Below the pieces are notes generated by a model. That model worked only from the letters and a program-made list of their open reading frames with translations. It ran no database searches and was not told where the DNA came from. Shown piece by piece: positions 45,478-54,714 of a stretch of DNA of 64,000 nt. This DNA is from Prevotella lacticifex (GTDB lineage Bacteria > Bacteroidota > Bacteroidia > Bacteroidales > Bacteroidaceae): assembly GCF_019973375.1 (NCBI RefSeq), contig NZ_BPTV01000002.1, positions 667,228-731,227 on the forward strand, given 5' to 3'. The translations under genes and the position numbers were made by a program. Each line of letters starts with the position of its first letter. The stretch's first letter is position 1.

Positions 45478-46302
45478 TTATATCTTATATTTCTTGATAA
45501 ATCCTCTATTGAGGCATATAATCTTAAGTACGATCACAACTAACTTATAAATCCACATTCTATATTTTGAAAAGGATAGTTCATAAAACAATCGGTGGTA
45601 GTCGTCTCTCTTCCCCATAAAAATGTCAAAATCTTCTTTTACTCTCGGCGGCATGATGTCAGATATTGTTTCTGAAAGTATCTTTTTGTCAATATCTGGC
45701 GTCTGTTGCGTACTGCTGATTCCTTCGGTGTTAAAAATACTAATTATATCCTCAAGCGTTTGATATGACGCATTTAGCCGGATAAGGGTGTACATGAAGA
45801 ATTCATGGTCGCCAACTATCTTAGTATCTTCACGGAAAGGGTGGACTTCCAAAAGTTTTCGTCTGGTGAAAGAAGAAGGGTGTGCAAGTGAGCCACGAAT
45901 AAAAAATGACATTGTCAGATTCTTCTCGTTCGGTGGCGTCATTCTCCCTCCTTTGTCACTTACCAGATTGCCAACGCAAATGTCTGCTTTAAGCTTTGGC
46001 AGGACATGCCCTATAACGTTATTGTCATATAGTATATCTCCTGAATTAAGAAACATGATGTATTCGCCGTGTGCCATCCTAACGCCTTTGTTCATTGCGT
46101 TATATATTCCGCCATCGCGTTCGCTTACCCATTGACTTACCTTGTCGGCATATTGCTTAATGATGTCTACTGAACCATCGGATGAACCACCATCAACAAT
46201 AATGTACTCAAAAGCGTCGTCGGTTTGCGATACAACACTCTCTATTGTCTTACGTAATCCTATAGAGTTATTATAATTAATTGTTATAATAGATAATTTC
46301 AT
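45478..46302 (-). CDS. Glycosyltransferase family 2 (paralogue pair, member 2)
   Basis: 274 residues. MKLSIITINYNNSIGLRKTI, IIVDGGSSDGS, GGIYNAMNKGVRMAHGEYIM and FLNSGDILY. Likely transfers a different sugar or linkage from its paralogue. It is followed 10 bases later by the 44652-45467 gene and preceded by the phase-variable acyltransferase. Confidence 0.9.
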   Translation of the reverse strand: MKLSIITINYNNSIGLRKTIESVVSQTDDAFEYIIVDGGSSDGSVDIIKQYADKVSQWVSERDGGIYNAMNKGVRMAHGEYIMFLNSGDILYDNNVIGHVLPKLKADICVGNLVSDKGGRMTPPNEKNLTMSFFIRGSLAHPSSFTRRKLLEVHPFREDTKIVGDHEFFMYTLIRLNASYQTLEDIISIFNTEGISSTQQTPDIDKKILSETISDIMPPRVKEDFDIFMGKRDDYHRLFYELSFSKYRMWIYKLVVIVLKIICLNRGFIKKYKI

Positions 46303-46305
46303 AAT

Positions 46306-47314
46306 TTATCTTTTTCCAAGAAGAATATTTATTGGTCGCTTTGTGCAGCAAAAAATTACTAGCGTCATAATGATAAAAGTGAGCGCCATATAGACTAACA
46401 GATAGAGCATTGACTTCACTTTACCTGCCGGACTTATGATCAGTGTTGTAAGGAAGGCTGAAAAGCATAATACAGGGACATTAAAGATGTAAACCACAAG
46501 ACTGTTTTTCCCATAATATTCCAAGAACTTGTTATGCCCTGTCTTTCTACTTATCCAGCCAAGCAACGCTGTTCCACTAAGCACATAGAAAACATCAATG
46601 GGGATCTGCCAATAAGTAAGCGTTGATTTTGCTGCATCATAAGGGATAGGAGAAAGGACAGGCAAAAAGCGCGAAAGGACAAGTAAGAAAACATAGAAGA
46701 TTCCCATCCCCAATAAACGCTTATCTGTAATACGCACCTGTTTCATCTCATCTCCTATCCAAAGAAAGACACAAAGGCCTAAGGAGGCTTGCCAATAAAA
46801 ATAATCGGAGGGGAAAGAATTGGGATGATGATTGATAAAGATGCTGCCAATCATTATAGCAATCATCACCGCCCCTCTCATGTATCGATTATGAAGAGCA
46901 TGAACAAACATCCAATAAATAAGTCGGGAAAGGAAGAGCGCATTCAAAAACCATAAAGGACCATTAAGGATAAACGTGCGCACCCCCCCCCATAGAGAAT
47001 AGACTGTAATCGGCAGTCAAAAGACCTTCAAAGACTTGTTTGACGAATCCAAGGGTGAATAGTGGCACAATGATAGTTTGAATATTTCTGACTATGAATG
47101 TCTTAAAGTCTTTGTGGAAGTTACTGACATATCCAGAAACTAAAAAGAATGCCTGCATAAAGATGCCGACATATAGAAACGTTGTCGTATTAAAAGGATA
47201 GCACACATATGGATAATTATAGTCCATCAACCCGATACTCCACGCCGCATGGCCAAGAACAACACTTATAACAAGGAGCCCCTTCACCCTGTCAATATAA
47301 CTTAAACGCTTCAT
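46306..47314 (-). pseudogene. Membrane acyltransferase (family 3), frameshifted at a G9 tract; probably phase-variable OFF
   Basis: ATG 47314 overlaps the upstream gene's stop (ATGA). MKRLSYIDRVKGLLVISVVL with the H of LGHAAWS, then the frame leaves at G9 (46983-46991), ending in MGGGAHVYP and a stop. The other frame resumes directly with RTFILNGPLWFLNALF, the expected next helix, and continues to 46306. With one G fewer the gene is 1,008 bases, 335 residues, fully open. It would add acyl groups to the polysaccharide. The tract lies where three other EPS genes have exactly G8. Confidence 0.85.
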
Positions 47315-48225
47315 AACAGGCTCCTTACAATTACCGACAGCCGGTCCCGGCTGCTCATATCGTCGCACTGGGCAATCATCCTTAGGCATTGAAGTTTCTG
47401 CAGCAATGGCACTCCCGCAAGATGCGCTAAAAGCGTCACTTTGTTGTAGATAGGCAAAAAATCATCGATGTTATTATGCAGGAAGGCCGCTACCTCATTC
47501 ACCGGCTTGATAGGATGGAGGGTTTGTCGCAACCAATGATAAAACATCAATCGTGCATGTACCTTCTCTAAGATGTTCCTTTTATCACTCGAGATATTGA
47601 TATCGCTCCACCTGAACCTCACCAGGTGCTCTTGTGTGGTTGCCACGCCATGCTCCGCCATCATGATAGCTGTGGCGTCATCGGAAGCCCATGCCTTAGG
47701 GAAGTTGACGAAGCCGTCTTTATCTATAAGTGCCTGCCGCTTGAAGACATACTGCGGGATGCCACCTTTCATGCCATGAAGCATGTGGTAAACAAACTCA
47801 TCTTTCGTAAGATGCTCCTTATAGCAACGGTCTATCCCCATAATGTGGGTGTCCGCATTCACCTGAAGGATTCTTGCCCGGAGGAGCTCTACTGCCGGAT
47901 AGGTATCAATCAGCTGCGACATCTCTTCTAAGAACTTAGGCTCATACAGGTCGTCGTCGGTAGCAAGAATGACATAATCGCCATGCGCATATTGCAAGCA
48001 GTGGTTCCACTGCGCCACCAGATCCCGACCACCTATATTGTGCTCATTGCAATGATATTCGATTCTCGGATCGTGGAACGCCCCGACAATCTTCTCAAGA
48101 GCTTCCGGAGAACAATCGTCAACAACAATCAGCTCAAAGTTACTATAACTTTGGTTGAGAATGCTTTGGATGGCTTCTCTCAGATATCTGCCTTTCCAGG
48201 CAGGGAGGATAAACGAAAACTTCAT
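47311..48225 (-). CDS. Glycosyltransferase family 2
   Basis: 304 residues. MKFSFILPAWKGRYLREAIQ, LIVVDDCSPE and YVILATDDDLYEP (DDD acid motif). The stop overlaps the start of the phase-variable acyltransferase by 4 bases, so translation of the two is coupled. Confidence 0.9.
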   Translation of the reverse strand: MKFSFILPAWKGRYLREAIQSILNQSYSNFELIVVDDCSPEALEKIVGAFHDPRIEYHCNEHNIGGRDLVAQWNHCLQYAHGDYVILATDDDLYEPKFLEEMSQLIDTYPAVELLRARILQVNADTHIMGIDRCYKEHLTKDEFVYHMLHGMKGGIPQYVFKRQALIDKDGFVNFPKAWASDDATAIMMAEHGVATTQEHLVRFRWSDINISSDKRNILEKVHARLMFYHWLRQTLHPIKPVNEVAAFLHNNIDDFLPIYNKVTLLAHLAGVPLLQKLQCLRMIAQCDDMSSRDRLSVIVRSLL

Positions 48226-48265
48226 TGACCAAGTGGCGATATATGCCGTTTTATTAATAAGTAGA

Positions 48266-49810
48266 CTAACTTCTACGAATATGCAACTTATCCTTAATCT
48301 TTTCCATCACCAATTGTCGTGCCCTGTCATCCAAACCCTTATAATAAATAAGTGGACAGGAACATGCAAGGCTTAAGGCTGTCACTGCACACAACCGGAC
48401 AAAGTTCGTTGGCATATAAAAATGTGCAACCGTTGGTAGGATGCTGGCGATAACAACAAAGAATAACGTTTTGAGAAGGATACCGCAGTAATAGGACATC
48501 CTATTAAATTTTGTGTACTTATGCAATATCCATACATCACAAATCATGGCACCCGGATAACAGATGATTGACACCAGATATGCTACGGTCGGGTTAGCGC
48601 CCAACTTCATGGCTAAATACGATAATGGCAGAATCAGCAGATAGACAAGAGATGAAGTAATGTTGGGCAGTTTCATCTTCCCTACGGCATTGATGCCGTA
48701 ACCCACAGGGAAATCGATGGCCTGTACCATTATCTGAATAATGGTGAGTCTGACAAAGGTAGCGGCGAAGGGAGGTACATTGCCCAGCCATATCTTCAGA
48801 ATAGTGTCAGCCTCAATAAAGATGGGTATGCCAAAAAGCATACACAGATAGGATGAATACTTAGCGCAATAGAAAATGAGCTTGTTCATCTTCTCATATT
48901 CTCCTGCAGCATAATGCTTGACAATCTGTGGCTGCATGGCGGTCTGGAAGTTAAAGACAAACTGACTGACGATATTGCTTACTGATCCTGCCACACCACG
49001 GGCTGCATTGATTACGGTTCCAAAGAACATATTCAGCAATACCGTGATGCCTTGACCGTTTAATGTAAAAGCAATGGCACCCATCGCTTTCCAGCCAATG
49101 TACTCAAACATCTTCTTGTATAGCTTTCCATCAATCCTTAATCGGAAACGGCATTCACTGTATTTCCTCCTGCAGAATAAGAGATAGAAGCTTGATGTCA
49201 AAAGACTTACACAGAAATAAAATACAGCGTACAAACGCAGTTTGTCAGTATCGACTACCATTAACAGATAGACAATCACTAATTTCATTACAGTATCAAA
49301 TATACTGATGTAAGCATATATCCCCATGTCCTCGTGTGCCATGATGCAAGCACTAAAAGGTGTCTGCATAACGCCAAGAACACAAGTTATGATGGATAAT
49401 TGATAAACAAAAAGTGCCACATCCTCACGCCCAGCCTGAATATTGAGCTTGTTTTCAACATACCACAGACCTACAGTCTCAGCAGCAATGAGAATCACGC
49501 ATGCCAGCATAACATGAAGAGCCAATGCACCCGAAAAGGTGTCCTTCAGATGTTCTTCATTTCTCTCTCCGATAGCAAAGGTAATAAATCGTGAGGTTCC
49601 TTCCGATATGTAACCATTCATGAAAGCGAGAAGAGACACAAAGCCTCCAACGACATTGTATAATCCAAAGTCGTTAAAGCCAAGCGCTTGAAGTACAACT
49701 CGGGAGGTAAACAGGGAGATAAAGAGTGTGAGAGCGAACCGGGCATACAGCATCAATGTATTACGTGCTATACGCTTGTAGTTCTGACTTTCGTCTTGTT
49801 GGTGTGTCAC
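48266..49810 (-). CDS. Polysaccharide flippase (Wzx/MOP superfamily)
   Basis: 514 residues with 12-14 membrane helices. ARNTLMLYARFALTLFISLF, FTSRVVLQALGFNDFGLYNV and VGYGINAVGKMKLPNITSSL fit the Wzx-like oligosaccharide exporters that move lipid-linked repeat units across the inner membrane for the polymerase. It is the only flippase gene in the window. Confidence 0.9.
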   Translation of the reverse strand: MTHQQDESQNYKRIARNTLMLYARFALTLFISLFTSRVVLQALGFNDFGLYNVVGGFVSLLAFMNGYISEGTSRFITFAIGERNEEHLKDTFSGALALHVMLACVILIAAETVGLWYVENKLNIQAGREDVALFVYQLSIITCVLGVMQTPFSACIMAHEDMGIYAYISIFDTVMKLVIVYLLMVVDTDKLRLYAVFYFCVSLLTSSFYLLFCRRKYSECRFRLRIDGKLYKKMFEYIGWKAMGAIAFTLNGQGITVLLNMFFGTVINAARGVAGSVSNIVSQFVFNFQTAMQPQIVKHYAAGEYEKMNKLIFYCAKYSSYLCMLFGIPIFIEADTILKIWLGNVPPFAATFVRLTIIQIMVQAIDFPVGYGINAVGKMKLPNITSSLVYLLILPLSYLAMKLGANPTVAYLVSIICYPGAMICDVWILHKYTKFNRMSYYCGILLKTLFFVVIASILPTVAHFYMPTNFVRLCAVTALSLACSCPLIYYKGLDDRARQLVMEKIKDKLHIRRS

Positions 49811-49842
49811 AGAAATAAAATGTTGATAATGTGGTTATGATT

Positions 49843-50850
49843 TCAGTGTAACTTAAGAATGTTCTCAAGAACGGCTGATGATTTAAGCACTACAATGGAT
49901 ATCGCATATGACAATGCCGTCAAGACCAGGAAGATGAGCAAGGGGTAACGGAAGCCATAGATGAAATTGGGAAAGAGATAAATACTCAGAAATGTGTGGC
50001 ACATCCACATCGGCATGCTGTGACGACCGAGATTGGCAAGGAATGCCCCCCCCAGACGGTTCTGATATGTGAACTGCAAGATGAGCAATATTACAAAGAA
50101 TGCATAGAAAGAGTCGTCCGCCTGCGTGGGCGACAACATCTCAAGACCAACGATGATTACGAGCAAAGCCGATGCCTGCCATACTCGCAAACGTTGTATC
50201 TTCTTTCGTGCGGCATAGCGGTAGAGTAATGCTCCAAGAATGAAATCTAATAATAGATCACAATAAACAAGAACTACATTGATGACCGGATTAATGTCAA
50301 TTCCCTTTGTCGAACAACGGCTGATGATGAAAGCACTGCCAAAACTGAGGACGAAAGCTACGATGAAAGAGACTTTGTTGCCGAGACGATCCATCATGCG
50401 GAACAACCACATTGAGGTCATGCTCAAGAGAACATAAGGAAAGAGAAACCAGGTCTCGTAGTTCCATGTTGTTTTTACCGCTGTGACATTTCCTATGATT
50501 GACCAGAAATCTCCAGGATATTGTCCCGGATTAATAAAGCATCCCATACCCACAAAGATGGCCATAACGATCCAATAGGATATATATAGCTTTAGGATTC
50601 GTCGTCCCTGTTGCCTCAGATTGTTACCTTTGTTCTCCCACACATAGCTCAAACCATAACCGGAAAGGATTAAGAAAAACGCCACCGGATGGCATGCATT
50701 GGCGATGATATTCACCAATGGACGCTCACCAATATATAGCAACGGTTGGCACAACTCATGATAGTCGGCTCCCACCCGATTGAAGAGATGATAAAAGATC
50801 ATCATCAGGATCGCAACGCCTTTAATAATGTTGGTCTGTTGTTTTGTCAT
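49843..50850 (-). CDS. Membrane acyltransferase (family 3) with a G8 tract
   Basis: 335 residues, about ten helices. MTKQQTNIIKGVAILMMIFY with the H of FYHLFNR, and ILSGYGLSYVWENKG, are typical of the family. A G8 run (50046-50053) encodes RLGGAF near residue 268. Currently in frame. It probably acylates the polysaccharide; its start lies 27 bases from the 50878 repeat boundary. Confidence 0.85.
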   Translation of the reverse strand: MTKQQTNIIKGVAILMMIFYHLFNRVGADYHELCQPLLYIGERPLVNIIANACHPVAFFLILSGYGLSYVWENKGNNLRQQGRRILKLYISYWIVMAIFVGMGCFINPGQYPGDFWSIIGNVTAVKTTWNYETWFLFPYVLLSMTSMWLFRMMDRLGNKVSFIVAFVLSFGSAFIISRCSTKGIDINPVINVVLVYCDLLLDFILGALLYRYAARKKIQRLRVWQASALLVIIVGLEMLSPTQADDSFYAFFVILLILQFTYQNRLGGAFLANLGRHSMPMWMCHTFLSIYLFPNFIYGFRYPLLIFLVLTALSYAISIVVLKSSAVLENILKLH

Positions 50851-50877
50851 AACATGTATATCCTCTCCTTATTATTT

Positions 50878-51240
50878 CAACGTACATATTCATACATTCA
50901 TCGTACACATTCCTTTGCGCCCTTTGCGCCTTTGCGAGAGCCTTCCTCGCGAGATGTTTTCTCTCGCCAAGCCGCCAAGGTCGCTAAGATCTGTATACCC
51001 TGCGCAGCCTTCGCGAACAATGTACTCGGTGCAGGGGAGGGCTTCATGCCCTCCCTCAAAAAATGTCCCAACCGCTGAAAAACATCCAAACCGATTGAAA
51101 CATCGCCACTGCTTTGAAAATCGGTCGAAAATTTTTTGTGGAAGGGCATGAAGCCCTTCCCTGCACTGGCACAAACGCTGCACGGGAAATCATGCAACTC
51201 GTTTGTTTAACGTACATATCCATGCATGGATCGTACATCC
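50878..51240. repeat. Composite repeat: palindromic unit plus foldback element copy 3
   Basis: CGTACATATTCATACATTCA flank, one CTTTGCGAGAG-type unit (50905-51000), then the foldback element at 51029-51165 (same arms, diverged centre), then the flank again at 51211. The same order as around copy 2. Confidence 0.8.
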
Positions 51241-51308
51241 CTTGGCGTTCTCAGCGCAACAAATCAGAGCGAAAAATGAGTGCATTACATTATGTTACTC
51301 TATTGCAA

Positions 51309-52373
51309 TCATATATTACACTCCTTCAAGTGCTCAATGATTTTGGGCATAAATGGGCTGCCATTGAATAGCTTATCCTTTCTTTCACTCCCTTTCTGCA
51401 AATCATCGTTGATTATATCTATAATTTCACCGGTTCCTCTGTTTTTCCATCCAAATAATCGCTTGTCGGAGTTTAAGAGATAGTCAACGGAAGCAAGCAG
51501 CTCTAACGAATAAGCGGAATAATAGCCTCGCAAAAAGTTCTTCGTTCCATTAGATATATCCTTATATCTTACATTATCAGGATTGTCAAGATACGCATGG
51601 ACAGACTCTTTGGTATCAGGCAAGATCCATAGTTGATCAAAGGGCTTGACTTCCATTCCACCCATACCTTTTATATAGCTGCCATTGAGTGCATAAAGCA
51701 GATGGCTTACTTTTCCTTTGGAATAAGGTCCATAAAAATATGGTATGTATTTAATTTTGAAAACATCTTCTGCTCCGAACTTCTGTAGGAAATAGATAAT
51801 CTTTTCAGTCGCAAAAACAGAAATAAACTCCCCGTAGGCAACCAAATCGCCAAGTACATCCAAAGTCATGGCTCGAGCTGGCGTTAACTTTACTCGTTCA
51901 CTCTTGAGCCGTTCTACAATGTGATCAGACGGCTGGTAGATATAAATGTTACAATCGAGATCAGACAAAGAATCCTCTATCATTTTCTGAACCCTTAACC
52001 AATCAAGCCCCCCATTATGGGAGCCCAAAGGAGGAACAGCTATGGACGTGATATTCATATTAAGAATAGTACTGCGCAGACTTCTCAATCCTTGCTGTAT
52101 ATATGAATATTCTGACGGTCGGCGCCACGTGGTTTTCGTTGGAAAGTTTATGATGATTTTATTGCCTATAAGACTATGTTCGGTAGTAACAAACATTTCA
52201 CCGATTCTAACTTTTCCGTCCTTACATGCTTTATGATATCGTGCATAGTTCATAGGGAAGCGCTCCTTGAACTGTAAAGCGATTCCTTTGCCCATGACTC
52301 CTACCGTATTAACGGTGTTCACAAGAGCTTCTGCTGAACTATCCAACAGATTTCCTTTCGTATAGTGTATCAT
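51309..52373 (-). CDS. darG: DarG-type antitoxin (macro-domain DNA ADP-ribosylglycohydrolase)
   Basis: 354 residues. N-terminal macro domain (1-155): MIHYTKGNLLDSSAEALVNT, NTVGVMGKGIALQFKERFP, a lysine in FPTKTTWRRPS, and the PPLGSHNGGLDW phosphate loop. C-terminal domain (about 160-354) as in DarG proteins, thought to bind and hold DarT. It removes ADP-ribose that the toxin puts on thymidine in single-stranded DNA. It follows the toxin gene by 9 bases. AT-rich, so probably acquired. Confidence 0.87.
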   Translation of the reverse strand: MIHYTKGNLLDSSAEALVNTVNTVGVMGKGIALQFKERFPMNYARYHKACKDGKVRIGEMFVTTEHSLIGNKIIINFPTKTTWRRPSEYSYIQQGLRSLRSTILNMNITSIAVPPLGSHNGGLDWLRVQKMIEDSLSDLDCNIYIYQPSDHIVERLKSERVKLTPARAMTLDVLGDLVAYGEFISVFATEKIIYFLQKFGAEDVFKIKYIPYFYGPYSKGKVSHLLYALNGSYIKGMGGMEVKPFDQLWILPDTKESVHAYLDNPDNVRYKDISNGTKNFLRGYYSAYSLELLASVDYLLNSDKRLFGWKNRGTGEIIDIINDDLQKGSERKDKLFNGSPFMPKIIEHLKECNI

Positions 52374-52382
52374 ATTGGTTCC

Positions 52383-53009
52383 TCAAAAATAGTAAGACTG
52401 GCGGATGGCGATCCTAGCCTCATCAATCTTATAATCCAACAATTGCTGTTTTGCTTCCTTATTATAAACGACGAAGCCTTTTATATATTGTGGTGGCAGC
52501 TCATCTAAAAGCAATAACTCGGCTTCTTTGCGTCGTTTCAAATCTCTATCATCTTCATTATTTGCCCAACTTGTTGCATAGACATCTTTGTAACTAACAA
52601 TGTCATCTATCATTGAAAGCTTATCACTCGTATATGTAGTCGTTAACAAATCCAAAGCATGCCCATCGGTAAACACACAATTTATATTATGTGTAACTAT
52701 ATCGTCAAGTCTAATGACAACATATACAATTTCTTCTGCTTTATACATTACCACATTATTATAGCCATGCTGAATCACATATAACATAGGAGAACGAGGA
52801 CCGAAATAAAATGGTATACAATCGCCTATTTTATAATTCTTGTAGATAACTCTATCATCTCGGGACGCAATGACACTTGTGTCACCGATCGGCACATAAT
52901 TGGGATCTGCATGCTCAGAATTTCTATGGACGAACCCATACTGCAAGAGATGTGGGATATTATGAATATGTATTATTCGAAATGCATATTTTATCTTATT
53001 CCTTTCCAT
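52383..53009 (-). CDS. darT: DarT-type toxin (DNA ADP-ribosyltransferase)
   Basis: 208 residues, the normal DarT size. FRIIHIHNIPHLLQYGF, then FYFGPRSPMLYVIQHG (NAD-binding), and RRKEAELLLLDELP with the likely catalytic Glu. The enzyme modifies thymidine in DNA; DarTG systems act as toxin-antitoxins and in phage defence. Toxin-first order with the antitoxin directly after is usual. A perfect palindrome stands 36 bases upstream. Confidence 0.87.
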   Translation of the reverse strand: MERNKIKYAFRIIHIHNIPHLLQYGFVHRNSEHADPNYVPIGDTSVIASRDDRVIYKNYKIGDCIPFYFGPRSPMLYVIQHGYNNVVMYKAEEIVYVVIRLDDIVTHNINCVFTDGHALDLLTTTYTSDKLSMIDDIVSYKDVYATSWANNEDDRDLKRRKEAELLLLDELPPQYIKGFVVYNKEAKQQLLDYKIDEARIAIRQSYYF

Positions 53010-53044
53010 GATATAATACTCCGTCTTATATATGATTATTTAGG

Positions 53045-53063
53045 ATACGACAAGATTTGTCGT
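53045..53063. promoter_or_regulatory. Palindrome upstream of darT
   Basis: TACGACAA-GAT-TTGTCGTA, a perfect 8-bp inverted repeat. Candidate operator for autoregulation of the toxin-antitoxin pair, or a small structure at the repeat boundary. Confidence 0.5.
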
Positions 53064-53069
53064 ACATTT

Positions 53070-53540
53070 CTTTGTGTTCTCCGCGCCTTTGCGAGAGGAT
53101 AAACAGCATGCGAGAGCCTCGTTCCTCGCGAGATATTTTTTCTCGCCAAGCCGCCAAGGTCGCAAAGACCTGTATACCCTGCGCAGCCTTTGCGTCCTCC
53201 GCGCCTTTGCGAGAGGATAAACAGCATGCGAGAGCCTCGTTCCTCGCGAGATATTTTCTCTCGCCAAGCCGCCAAGATCGCTAAGACCTGTATACCCTGC
53301 GCAGCCTTGGCGTTCTTTGCGCCTTTGCGAGAGAAAAAATCATGCGAGCGATATTATTTCCTTGCGGGAGTCTTTTCTCGCCAAGCCGCCAAGGTCGCAA
53401 AGACCTGTATACCCTGCGCAGCCTTTGCGTTCTCCGCGCCTTTGCGAGAGAAAAAACAGCATGCGAGCGATATTATTTCCTTACGGGAGTCTTTTCTCGC
53501 CAAGCCGCAAAGGTCGCAAAGAATTATATCATCCCCTTTA
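53070..53540. repeat. Second palindromic repeat array (four units)
   Basis: Four units of CTCGCCAAGCCGCCAAGG...GCCTTTGCGAGAG form, about 120 bases each, with the shared insert GACCTGTATACCCTGCGCAG. It runs up to the 3' end of the glycosyltransferase at 53549. Confidence 0.85.
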
Positions 53541-53548
53541 GCTGTTCG

Positions 53549-54514
53549 TCAGAGGAAGCGGAGGAGGTTGATGAACGGCAGGAGAAGGGTAGTCTTCCAC
53601 GACTCCGTGCGGCCCCAGATGGGATAGAGATGGTAGCCGCGTGCCCGGTCAAGGAGCGTATGCAGAAAGGCGCGGTCGTAATACTGATGATCCCTGTAGG
53701 CGGAAAGGACCGATGAGACGAGCAGCGAGCGCATGCGACGGCGATACAGTCGCTTGACGGCTTTGCTCACGGGTGCCGTCTCACAGTAACGAAAGATGTC
53801 GTTGACAATCTCTACCGTGCTCAGTAAGGTCTGACGATGTTTTGCTACATCCTTATTGCGCATCAGTGATGGGTACGAGAATGAGCAGTTATAATGATAT
53901 ACTAAAATATCGGTGAACAGGATGCGATGAGCCAGGGGGTAGAGCATCATATTAAAATCTATATCCTCATTGATGAGGCCTTTATGAAATTTAAGTCCGA
54001 TACGCCTTAAGAAATCTGAAAGATAAATATTCATCCATACCGACGAGACTTTCATCCCATGCAGCGTGATATATTCTCCCGTATAGACCTGATCATACGC
54101 AAAAGGCTGACGGGCGGTAGGCCAGGAACCATGTTCGTTGAACGCCTCCGCAAGAAAGAAACATAGTTCAGCCTGGTTGCGCTCCGCGACCTCCAAAACC
54201 CGACCGATGGCATTCGTCTCAATGTAATCGTCAGAGTCGACAAACATCATATATTTGCCACGTGCAGCATCCATACCCGTATTGCGAGCCGCGCTAAGCC
54301 CCTGGTTCTCCTGCTCGATAACCTTTATATTCTCATACTGCTTGGCGAGTTCCGTACAGATCTCTCCACTGTGATCGGTGGAGCCATCATTGACAAGAAT
54401 CACTTCGTAGTGTTCAGCTGCCAGGTCCTGCTGCTCGAGGGAATGAACACACTTCCGCAGGAAAGGCTCTACATTATATACAGGAACAATGATTGATAAC
54501 TGGATATTTTGCAT
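53549..54514 (-). CDS. Glycosyltransferase family 2
   Basis: 321 residues from ATG 54514 (MQNIQLSIIVPVYNVEPFLR; an ATG two codons upstream is also possible). VILVNDGSTDHSGEIC and MMFVDSDDYIE carry the GT-A motifs. The stop lies a few bases from the repeat array, as for the enzyme at 42804. Confidence 0.9.
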   Translation of the reverse strand: MQNIQLSIIVPVYNVEPFLRKCVHSLEQQDLAAEHYEVILVNDGSTDHSGEICTELAKQYENIKVIEQENQGLSAARNTGMDAARGKYMMFVDSDDYIETNAIGRVLEVAERNQAELCFFLAEAFNEHGSWPTARQPFAYDQVYTGEYITLHGMKVSSVWMNIYLSDFLRRIGLKFHKGLINEDIDFNMMLYPLAHRILFTDILVYHYNCSFSYPSLMRNKDVAKHRQTLLSTVEIVNDIFRYCETAPVSKAVKRLYRRRMRSLLVSSVLSAYRDHQYYDRAFLHTLLDRARGYHLYPIWGRTESWKTTLLLPFINLLRFL

Positions 54515-54714
54515 CAGCAATTCTTTTATTTTATTTGTATCACAAAATTATTAGTACCGCGCAGCCAATGTATGTTCAATGCTTGACAATGCACGTTAAA
54601 ACCTTATCCCTTTTTATGTATCATCGTATGCACCGCAAACATTTCTTGCACGAATACTTTTCTACTTGTGCTAGTATGGCAGCAAGGAAAAATTCTAGGA
54701 TCCTTAATAATCTA

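Noticed and set aside
51309..53009. Generic macro-domain protein plus unknown gene
   Set aside because: The order, sizes and motifs of both genes fit DarG and DarT better.
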